A DNA stretch of 8,356 nucleotides. It comes from CAIQJJ01 sp964606085 (GTDB lineage: Bacteria; Chloroflexota; Anaerolineae; Anaerolineales; UBA4823). The stretch is taken from NCBI GenBank assembly GCA_964606085.1, contig CAZSFD010000137.1, positions 1 to 8,356 of the forward strand, given 5' to 3'. Of this stretch, positions 1 to 4,908 are shown one piece after another. The position numbers and the translations under genes are program-made. How positions within the stretch are numbered: the stretch's first letter is position 1; each line of letters starts with the position of its first letter. The notes under the pieces are model-generated. The model was not told the DNA's origin and did not search any database. It saw only the letters and a list, made by a program, of their open reading frames with translations.

Positions 1-264
1 GTGGCGTTCTTGCGGCAGGCGGGCGAAGGCCAGTATCACTTTGGCGGCGCCCCAGGTGCAGGGCTGCTTGTCGTTGGAGCCGCAAGCAAAGAGCGGGCCG
101 CACTTTCTGGCGTAATATCGCAAGCGTGCGCCACGCACGCCAGCGTCCTTTTCGCTCATTGGAGCTACGCCCTCACCAGTGACGCTGCGCGCCATCCATT
201 CGTAGGCCAGTTCCAGGCATGGATCGGTACAGCCGAGCGTCACCAGGGCTTCGCACAAGTTGGA
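1..264 (-). pseudogene. Squalene-cyclase/prenyltransferase-like protein, 5'-truncated and running off the left edge
   Basis: The minus strand is open for 88 codons from 264 to 1, in the same frame as the HEAT-like gene and directly after that gene's TAA (265-267). The translation starts SNLCEALVTLGCTDPCLELA and continues with a cysteine-rich stretch (KCGPLFACGSNDKQPCTWGA) and AAKVILAFARLPQERH. From memory this matches the middle and C-terminal part of the alpha/alpha-toroid squalene-cyclase-like proteins often labelled prenyltransferase-like, in which a repeat of the type NLC-AL--LG--D is followed by CGP-FACG and C-WGA-K. In that family a sizeable N-terminal region precedes this point. Here the resemblance begins right after the neighbouring stop codon, with no convincing ribosome binding site. 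Possible starts are TTG at 258, GTG at 243, ATG at 195 and ATG at 159. I read it as a 5'-deleted remnant; a short real gene using one of those starts is the alternative. The substrate is unknown. Confidence 0.5.
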
Positions 265-900
265 TTAATTCCCGGCTTTTTGAGCTTGTTTGATTACCCG
301 CTTCAGCCGCGCCAATTGGGATGGGGTGGCGTTATCCAGGCGGGCTGCGATGACGGCGATAAACTCGGCCTGGTTTGCGGCGTTGACGGCGGGCAGCGTC
401 TTTTCGGCGTGCTGCGGCACTTCTTTGGGGCGGCAGGTACGCAGGTGGTTGAGCAGGTAGGGGAAGATGGAGCGATTATATTCCGGTTTGGCGGCGGCGA
501 TCCCGGCCAACGCCAGCACACCGGCATCTACGGTGATGACGGAGCCTTTGTCCATCGTCTTTTGGATGTCGGCGGCATGGGGGAAGAGATCGTCAGCGCG
601 CAGGGCGGCCACGGTGGCGAGGGCGATCATGCCGCCCCATACCAGGCGGTTATTTGTGCTGCGCAGCAGCTTGAGAAAATCGAGGGCGTAGGGGGCGATC
701 AGCGCCGGGTTGAGGTAGCCGATCTCGTACAGCGCCTTGATGCAGTCGTTGGCAATGGCAGAATCTCTGTTCCATAGGTTTTCGGCCAATTCACGGATAC
801 CTTCGGCCTCTTGGGCCTCGGCCAGCTTGCGGGCCAATTCCTGGTTGGGAACTTCGCTGTTGGTGTTTTGGGCACAGGCGAGTTGGGAAAGGATAGACAT
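265..900 (-). CDS. HEAT-like alpha-solenoid protein, conserved hypothetical
   Basis: A 211-residue, almost wholly helical protein with no signal peptide or membrane segment. Paired helices repeat along its length: about 20-42, 46-61 (NDCIKALYEIGYL), 64-80, 84-100 (NRLVWGGMIALATVAAL), 104-115, 120-137, 141-155, 163-172, 176-189 and 193-209. This is the alternating pattern of HEAT/ARM solenoids, which usually act as protein-binding scaffolds. The segments NNRLVWGGMIALATVA and RPKEVPQHAEK resemble a conserved uncharacterised family I remember from Chloroflexota and other environmental bacteria. The C-terminus (VIKQAQKAGN) looks natural for that family, so the protein appears complete. The ATG at 900 has GGAG 7 nt upstream. 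It lies 58 nt downstream of the ClbS-like gene across a hairpin-forming spacer, and is probably the last intact gene of the operon. HEAT folds occur in AlkD-type DNA glycosylases, but I see no specific AlkD signature and do not assign that function. Confidence 0.8.
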   Translation of the reverse strand: MSILSQLACAQNTNSEVPNQELARKLAEAQEAEGIRELAENLWNRDSAIANDCIKALYEIGYLNPALIAPYALDFLKLLRSTNNRLVWGGMIALATVAALRADDLFPHAADIQKTMDKGSVITVDAGVLALAGIAAAKPEYNRSIFPYLLNHLRTCRPKEVPQHAEKTLPAVNAANQAEFIAVIAARLDNATPSQLARLKRVIKQAQKAGN

Positions 901-914
901 GGCGGGTCTCCAAT

Positions 915-963
915 GTTGAAAGTTGCAGGCCGAAAGCGATTCGCTTGACCTTCAGCTTTCAAC
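915..963. repeat. Long imperfect hairpin between the ClbS-like and HEAT-like genes
   Basis: Arms 915-931 and 947-963 pair at 14 of 17 positions, with GTTGAAAG / CTTTCAAC perfect at the outer ends. Inside them 934-939 (AAGCGA) and 941-946 (TCGCTT) form a further perfect 6-bp stem. The ClbS-like TGA (959-961) lies in the outer arm. Possible roles are mRNA stabilisation, attenuation between the two genes, or an inserted small palindromic element. There is no U-tract typical of an intrinsic terminator. Confidence 0.65.
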
Positions 964-1468
964 CTCTGACTTTTGATCCTTTGCTCAGCTCTTTGCGCGC
1001 CCACACATAATGACTGCTGCCGTTAGCGGCCAGGTAGGCAATCAGGCTGTTCTGGTTCATCCAGGCGTACAGGCCGGGGGTGGTCAGCGCTTCTTCGGAG
1101 AGCGATTCGATCAGCGCCAGGGTTTGGGCGTGAGAGGCCTCGAAAGCGCTCATCACCTCGTCGAGCGGCATGTCGCGGTAGCGCTCGTAGATGGCCTGGT
1201 TGAGCGCCGGGAGTTGGTTCCACTTGTAGCCTGCGGCTGGCACGGCGGGGGTTTCGCCGCGCAGGCCGGCTTCGTACCAGCGGAAGAACATTTGCTGCCA
1301 TTCATACAAATGGGCCAGCACGTCTTTGGCCGACCATGCGCCTGAGCGATAGCCGGCGTCGGCCTGAACCATTTGTTCGGGCGTTAACGCGGCCAGCGCT
1401 TTTTGCAGGGCCGCGTATTCTTTTTGGCATTCGGACAGTAGTTGGCTTTTGGTGTGGGGGCGGGGCAT
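959..1468 (-). CDS. ClbS/DfsB-family four-helix bundle protein (DUF1706)
   Basis: A 169-residue cytoplasmic protein of the ClbS/DfsB/DUF1706 family. The family signatures appear in order: MPRPHTKSQLL at the N-terminus, WSAKDVLAHLYEWQQM (45-60) with H53 and W57, FRWYEAGLRG (62-71), YKWNQLPALNQAIYERYRD (81-99), SHAQTLALIESLSEEAL (112-128) and ASYL-type helix ending GSSHYVWARKEL (150-161). The length is normal for the family. ClbS protects colibactin producers by hydrolysing the electrophilic cyclopropane of the genotoxin; other members are uncharacterised. Many homologues I remember have His after the EW of the LAHL-EW motif, where Q58 stands here. I start at the ATG at 1468 because AAGGAG lies just upstream; the open frame extends to 1528 without support. 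It is 35 nt downstream of the DinB-like gene, whose WTAKDVLGHL motif matches its own WSAKDVLAHL, suggesting distant tandem paralogues. Its stop codon lies in a hairpin. Confidence 0.87.
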   Translation of the reverse strand: MPRPHTKSQLLSECQKEYAALQKALAALTPEQMVQADAGYRSGAWSAKDVLAHLYEWQQMFFRWYEAGLRGETPAVPAAGYKWNQLPALNQAIYERYRDMPLDEVMSAFEASHAQTLALIESLSEEALTTPGLYAWMNQNSLIAYLAANGSSHYVWARKELSKGSKVRG

Positions 1469-1491
1469 GGGGGACTCCTTGTTCAGGTATC

Positions 1492-1542
1492 GTAGCGCAA
1501 AATTCATTTTGCGTTTTGGTCGCAGCATAAATGCCGCGCTAC
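1492..1542. repeat. Compound palindromic element overlapping the 3' end of the DinB-like gene
   Basis: Three nested inverted repeats fill this 51-nt stretch. GTAGCGC (1492-1498) pairs with GCGCTAC (1536-1542). CGCAAAA (1496-1502) pairs perfectly with TTTTGCG (1507-1513) across a 4-nt loop. CGCAGCAT (1521-1528) pairs with ATGCCGCG (1531-1538) with one mismatch. The DinB-like stop codon (1504-1506) is the loop of the second hairpin. Such density looks like an inserted small palindromic repeat; copy number in the genome cannot be seen from here. Confidence 0.65.
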
Positions 1543-1968
1543 CTCTTTCAAGTGAAATTGAATGTGCTCATTGACGAGATCGAGATGTTCTTCGGGGGTG
1601 TAGTCGCGCGAACCTTTTCTGTAGGGGATCAGGACCAGGATGGGATTGTGGATGTTTTCCTGGATGATTTGATGGGCCACATCGAAACGCGCCAACACCT
1701 GTTCGAGGGTGTAAGGTCGCAGCGCATCCACACCACCCAGGTTCAGGTCCATGAGCTTGCCTTTCAGGGGCGTAGGTTTGATGCCTTGCGCCTGGTCGCG
1801 CACATTACGGGCAAAGCTCTCATGCCAGAAGGTGAGATGGCCCAAAACATCTTTGGCCGTCCATTCAGGGTAGATCAGTATGCCGGGGTCGGGCAGATTG
1901 TGGTAAACGCCGTGCAAGCGCGTTACCGTCTGATCCAAGCGGGCGAGGAGTTGGTGGCGAGTTTCCAT
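1504..1968 (-). CDS. DinB-like four-helix bundle protein (ClbS/DinB superfamily)
   Basis: A 154-residue protein with the DinB/YfiT-like four-helix-bundle pattern. An N-terminal helix (METRHQLLARLDQTVTRLHG, 1-20) is followed by EWTAKDVLGHLTFWHESFARN (35-55), where H44 and H49 are candidate metal or active-site residues. Then come PYTLEQVLARFDVAHQIIQEN (85-105) and a last helix with EHLDLVNEHIQFHLKEV (127-143), containing H128, H135 and H139. Three histidines from separate helices binding a metal is known for DinB proteins, some of which are thiol-dependent S-transferases; this protein's reaction is unknown. The ATG at 1968 lies 5 nt after the GyrI-like stop, so the two are probably translationally coupled, with a weak GGTGG as the only upstream purine stretch. 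The last twelve residues (VARHLCCDQNAK) are encoded by a palindromic element and are probably not part of the fold. Confidence 0.82.
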   Translation of the reverse strand: METRHQLLARLDQTVTRLHGVYHNLPDPGILIYPEWTAKDVLGHLTFWHESFARNVRDQAQGIKPTPLKGKLMDLNLGGVDALRPYTLEQVLARFDVAHQIIQENIHNPILVLIPYRKGSRDYTPEEHLDLVNEHIQFHLKEVARHLCCDQNAK

Positions 1969-1973
1969 GGGCG

Positions 1974-2615
1974 TTATACCACCGGATGCCGCAAGATTGT
2001 CTTGAGTTTCTCGGGTGCGGCTTTGCGCGGGTCGCCAAGGTAGATTTCGTGGTGCTTTCCGCCCGGGGGTCCGACGCGGTCTTGCAGGCCGTTGGCGGTT
2101 ATAAAGGCTTGCATCGTTTCGAGGGTGGCGGGTTCGGTGGCGTAGGGGCCGAGGTGCATCCTCTGTACGCAGCGGCCCTCGGTGAAGGATGCGAGGCGCA
2201 GACGCGTAAAGGCGGGCTGGTCACCCTGTTTCTGGCGCAGTTTCGCCAGGCCGTCGGCGAAGATTTCGGGCGTGACCACTGCGGGGGTCAGGATCATCAG
2301 GGTGTAATGCCAGTTGTCTTTGATCGTGATGTCGAAGCAGCCATCTTCCACCCACCACAGGCCCTCCAGCGCCATCACGGGGTAATCCACGGGGTCTTGG
2401 GCGCGCTGTTTGAGCATGAATTTGAGGGTGTAGGCTGCGCCATACATGGCCTGGGTGTTTTCCTGAAATCTGGGCGAGTTGCCAGGTTCGCGGCCGGGTT
2501 CGATGGCGCCATCAATCATCAGAAAATTGAGGGCGGGCACGTCCACCAGTTCGGGCTTTTGGGCCGATGGGGCGTAGAGGGGTTTGTAAAGTTTTTTGAG
2601 GTTGAGGGTTTGCAT
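1974..2615 (-). CDS. GyrI-like small-molecule-binding domain protein
   Basis: A 213-residue cytoplasmic protein of the GyrI-like/SOUL-type small-molecule-binding family (COG4832-like). Visible hallmarks are DVPALNFLMIDGAIEPG (25-41), SPRFQENTQAMYGAAYTLKF (47-66), YPVMALEGLWWVED (78-91), DNWHYTLMILTP (100-111), the RCVQRMHLGPYATEPATL stretch (148-165) and the terminal GGKHHEIYLGDPRKAAPEKL (185-204) with ILRHPV. E190, in the HHEIYL motif, W87/W88 and Y158 are the residues I would expect to line the ligand cavity. GyrI-like proteins bind hydrophobic small molecules and some hydrolyse cyclopropanoid genotoxins; whether this one is catalytic cannot be read here. The ATG at 2615 is preceded by AGGAG; the open frame reaches 2690 but that extension is encoded by the upstream palindrome. 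It follows the DUF4332 gene by 41 nt and precedes the DinB-like gene by 5 nt. Confidence 0.87.
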   Translation of the reverse strand: MQTLNLKKLYKPLYAPSAQKPELVDVPALNFLMIDGAIEPGREPGNSPRFQENTQAMYGAAYTLKFMLKQRAQDPVDYPVMALEGLWWVEDGCFDITIKDNWHYTLMILTPAVVTPEIFADGLAKLRQKQGDQPAFTRLRLASFTEGRCVQRMHLGPYATEPATLETMQAFITANGLQDRVGPPGGKHHEIYLGDPRKAAPEKLKTILRHPVV

Positions 2616-2628
2616 GGGAACTCCTGTT

Positions 2629-2661
2629 CGTGAAACGTGATGCGTGATCTCACGTTTCACG
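2629..2661. repeat. Perfect 12-bp palindrome over the DUF4332 stop codon (copy A)
   Basis: CGTGAAACGTGA (2629-2640) and TCACGTTTCACG (2650-2661) are perfect inverted arms with a 9-nt loop. The DUF4332 stop (2657-2659) lies in the right arm. The stretch TGAAACGTGATGCGTGA (2631-2647) matches 4866-4882 at 16 of 17 positions, so this is one of two copies of the same repeat in the window. There is no T-run to make it a classic terminator on either strand. Confidence 0.8.
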
Positions 2662-3316
2662 CTTCTAACCTCTGGCTGAATCGCTTGCAATATTCCACAT
2701 CTTTGATGCCGATATTGGGCAGGTTGTAACGGGTGCGAGCCTGCTGGTAGCGGGCCAGGATTTCGGGCGAAGGGGTAACTCGGTAATCGGCGACAGAGTG
2801 AATGCCGATATCGCGCAAGACGCGGGCATAGGCCGGCCCAACGCCCGTGATGCGCAACAGGTCACAGAGTTCCAGGGCTGCGGTCAGCTTGGCAGCGGGA
2901 AGGGCCAGGCGGTCAGCCAATGGTCGCCCCGCCGGTGCTGCGCCGAGTTCGTACAAATCGCGGGTCGTTTTCAGCCCTGCGGCGGCCAAGGCGGTCAGTT
3001 CGTCGGTATCGAACAGGCCCAAATCGGCCAGTGGCAGCGGCTTAGACACATAGCTGTTAATTTCGCGGTTCAGCACGGTCAGATATTCGACGCTGACGGC
3101 CCAATCGGCAGCCAGTTGGGGATAGCGCTTTTTATCTTTGAGCGCCCTTTGCAGTGCAGCCAGGTGGGTGATGCCGCTTTGTTGGATGCAGTCTACAATT
3201 TCTGGTAGTCCGCTCAAGAGAATTCTTCTGCCGGGTAACAGGGCTGTGGTGGTCAAGATTTCCTCGAATTCATCCAATGAGATTTGGGCGAGGTTAATTG
3301 TGTAAGATGTATTCAT
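2657..3316 (-). CDS. DUF4332 helix-hairpin-helix protein
   Basis: A 219-residue soluble protein. The C-terminal half carries a helix-hairpin-helix motif, LLRITGVGPAYARVLRDIGI (153-172), with the GVGP turn and a second helix, followed by HSVADYRVTPSPEILARYQQA (173-193). This matches the DUF4332 arrangement in which tandem HhH units resemble non-specific DNA-binding modules. A degenerate second unit lies at 95-125 (PLADLGLFDTDELTALAAAGLKTTRDLYELG). The N-terminal part (HLAALQRALKDKKRYPQLAA, 51-70) is helical and also typical of these proteins. No nuclease or other catalytic motif is seen. I prefer the ATG at 3316 because AGGA lies 7 nt upstream; the GTG at 3319 just before it is possible. DNA binding is inferred from the fold only. 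It is 17 nt downstream of the DUF3788 gene, in the middle of the operon. Confidence 0.82.
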   Translation of the reverse strand: MNTSYTINLAQISLDEFEEILTTTALLPGRRILLSGLPEIVDCIQQSGITHLAALQRALKDKKRYPQLAADWAVSVEYLTVLNREINSYVSKPLPLADLGLFDTDELTALAAAGLKTTRDLYELGAAPAGRPLADRLALPAAKLTAALELCDLLRITGVGPAYARVLRDIGIHSVADYRVTPSPEILARYQQARTRYNLPNIGIKDVEYCKRFSQRLEA

Positions 3317-3333
3317 CACGACATCCTGTGCTT

Positions 3334-3756
3334 TTATACAGGTCTCCTCTTTATTCTTAGCAGCGCTTTAATGTCATTGGCTGTTTCTACGTTTGACACT
3401 CGAATCCACAACCATTGTCCATCGTGTAACTGTTCTGTGCCTTCCAGCGCCGCGCAGACGGTTGGGCTGAACTCGTTCAGCAGCGATAGCGCTTTTTCAG
3501 CCTCTTTCTTTCCAAGGACAACCAGGGCGGAGAAGGCCCCGCTCTCAGGAAAAAGGGAACACAGCGTCTTCCCTTTCTTTCGATAGCGGAGCGTCCAACC
3601 ATATTGCTTTGCATAGAAGGCCAACTCTGGAACGAAATCAAAGCTCTCTTCAATATAATGTGTCAGATCGAGCCAGGCCGTTGTTTGTCCGATCATATCC
3701 AGAATCTCTTCTTCACTCGGTTGATGTGCTTTATCCAGCATCCGCTCATAACCCAT
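3334..3756 (-). CDS. DUF3788 family protein
   Basis: A 140-residue cytoplasmic protein matching DUF3788. It shows the N-terminal MLDKAHQPSEEEILDMIGQ (6-24), WLDLTHYIEESFDFVPELAF (28-47), the aromatic/basic core YGWTLRYRKKGKTLCSLFPE (52-71), AFSALVVLGKKE (74-85) and the C-terminal LHDGQWLWIRVSN (110-122). The function of the family is unknown; the compact alpha/beta look and conserved W/R/K core suggest a small ligand-binding or enzymatic domain, but nothing specific can be claimed. The ATG at 3756 is supported by AGGAAA about 9 nt upstream; the Met at residue 6 is an alternative. Base composition differs from the neighbours: a sampled 60-nt line in this gene is about 45% G+C, against about 65% for one in the hydrolase gene. 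That suggests separate acquisition. Confidence 0.83.
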   Translation of the reverse strand: MGYERMLDKAHQPSEEEILDMIGQTTAWLDLTHYIEESFDFVPELAFYAKQYGWTLRYRKKGKTLCSLFPESGAFSALVVLGKKEAEKALSLLNEFSPTVCAALEGTEQLHDGQWLWIRVSNVETANDIKALLRIKRRPV

Positions 3757-3787
3757 CTTATTTCTTTCCTACATCAAAGAGTTAGTT

Positions 3788-4852
3788 TCACTTGTTCTTC
3801 AAAAATTCATTCAAAATCGCTGCAAACTGATCGGGCTGCTGCTCAAACGAGAAGTGCCCGGCGTTTTCGATGACGACGAACTGGCTGTTGGAGAACAGGT
3901 CGGCATACTGGCGGCTGGCGGCCTCCGATTGCAAATCGTCTGCACCGTGGATGACCAACACCGGGGCGGCCACGGGCTTGAGGGCGGCGCGGTAATCGTG
4001 GCGCTGACCCATGCTGAGGTACATGGCCCAGGTCATCCAGCCGCCGGGTTCGCCCTGCGCCACCATTTCGTCTGCCGGAATGTCAATCGCCGCCAGGTAA
4101 TACTTTCCGAATTGCTCATCCCGCACAATTAGTTCGGCCTCCGAGAGGGTGAAGAGCTTGCCGAAATCGAAGTAATCTTTCATGAAGGCATCGAACTCGG
4201 CCTGCTGGTCGGCGGGAAGGTTGGCGCGCACCGTGTCGAATAGGTCGGCTTCTTCCTGCGGCATCACCAGCGTCGTGGCCGGCGAGATCAGGATCAACGC
4301 TTCCACGTGTTCGGGGAATTCCGCCGCATACAGCGCGGCCAGGAACCCGCCCCATGAATGGCCGATGACGATCAGCTTCTCTTCGCCCAAAATCTGGCGA
4401 ATGCGCTCGATATCGGCGATCTGCGCCCCCAGGCCGAGGGTCTGGTCGAGCGTAGTCATATTGGCGTACATATTGCTTGACTCAAAGCGGTCGAAGGGGC
4501 GGGTAGATTTGCCGCAGCCGCGCTGATCGTAGTAGTGAAAGCGATACTCGCCCGCCAGCGGCTCCAGTCCAGTCATTGGTTGCCGGAAGGGCATGCCCGG
4601 CCCGCCGTGGACGATGAGTACATTGCGGCCTTCGCCCTGGGCAAAGTGATAGAGCTGAATATCCGCCTCGACCTGCCAATAATCTGCATCACCGGTTTGA
4701 GCGGGCGGGGTCAGCGGGGCGCGCAGGTTGCGCGTCTCGCGCACCATGCCGGGGGTGTAGAGCGGCTGCTGCATCATATACCAAAACCCAGCGGCAACGC
4801 CGCCAATGACCAAAACCAGGATGACTGCTGTGATAACAAGAAATTTTTTCAT
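3788..4852 (-). CDS. Membrane-anchored alpha/beta hydrolase, proline iminopeptidase-like (S33)
   Basis: A 354-residue alpha/beta-hydrolase. Residues 1-30 (two Lys, then an uncleaved-looking hydrophobic stretch, 4-27) form a signal anchor, so the enzyme probably acts outside the membrane. Next come HGGPG (82-86, oxyanion region), YYDQRGCGKS (107-116), the nucleophile elbow GHSWGG (164-169, Ser166), HGADD (302-306, catalytic acid D305 or D306) and AGHF (331-334, His333). HGGPG plus DQRGCGKS is the proline iminopeptidase/prolyl aminopeptidase signature of family S33. The cap domain (about 190-290) sets substrate preference and cannot be read from sequence; ester or amide hydrolysis are both possible. 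The ATG at 4852 has AGGAG 8 nt upstream. It is 39 nt from the WYL regulator across a palindrome and 31 nt from DUF3788. The N-terminal anchor makes it the only exported product of the operon. Confidence 0.88.
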   Translation of the reverse strand: MKKFLVITAVILVLVIGGVAAGFWYMMQQPLYTPGMVRETRNLRAPLTPPAQTGDADYWQVEADIQLYHFAQGEGRNVLIVHGGPGMPFRQPMTGLEPLAGEYRFHYYDQRGCGKSTRPFDRFESSNMYANMTTLDQTLGLGAQIADIERIRQILGEEKLIVIGHSWGGFLAALYAAEFPEHVEALILISPATTLVMPQEEADLFDTVRANLPADQQAEFDAFMKDYFDFGKLFTLSEAELIVRDEQFGKYYLAAIDIPADEMVAQGEPGGWMTWAMYLSMGQRHDYRAALKPVAAPVLVIHGADDLQSEAASRQYADLFSNSQFVVIENAGHFSFEQQPDQFAAILNEFLKNK

Positions 4853-4865
4853 GGGGAACTCCTGA

Positions 4866-4908
4866 TGAAACGTGATGGGTGAAACGTGATTTCACGCATC
4901 ACGTTTCA
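4866..4908. repeat. 19-bp near-perfect palindrome over the WYL stop codon (copy B)
   Basis: Arms 4866-4884 and 4890-4908 pair at 18 of 19 positions around a 5-nt loop. An alternative fold pairs GTGAAACGTGAT (4879-4890) perfectly with ATCACGTTTCAC (4898-4909), because the unit TGAAACGTGAT occurs twice in tandem (4866-4876 and 4880-4890). The WYL gene's stop (4892-4894) and its last codons (for KRDA) lie in the right arm. It is the second copy of the repeat at 2629-2661. Confidence 0.82.

Noticed and set aside
265..267. Programmed stop-codon readthrough joining the HEAT-like gene and the cyclase-like frame
   Set aside because: They are in the same frame, but the HEAT-like C-terminus looks natural for its family, TAA is a poor readthrough stop, and the two folds are not known to me as a fusion.
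1..777. A 258-codon plus-strand open frame starting with GTG at the left edge
   Set aside because: It lies antisense to the HEAT-like gene and the cyclase-like fragment, shows no recognisable domain, and is a by-product of high G+C codon use on the other strand.
265..900. AlkD-type DNA glycosylase identity for the HEAT-like protein, attractive beside a genotoxin-type operon
   Set aside because: HEAT-like helices alone are not specific, no AlkD active-site pattern was recognised, and the sequence resembles a different conserved family.
1531..2633. Long plus-strand open frames opposite the DinB-like and GyrI-like genes
   Set aside because: Their translations have no domain pattern, whereas the minus-strand frames give clear family matches with good ribosome binding sites.
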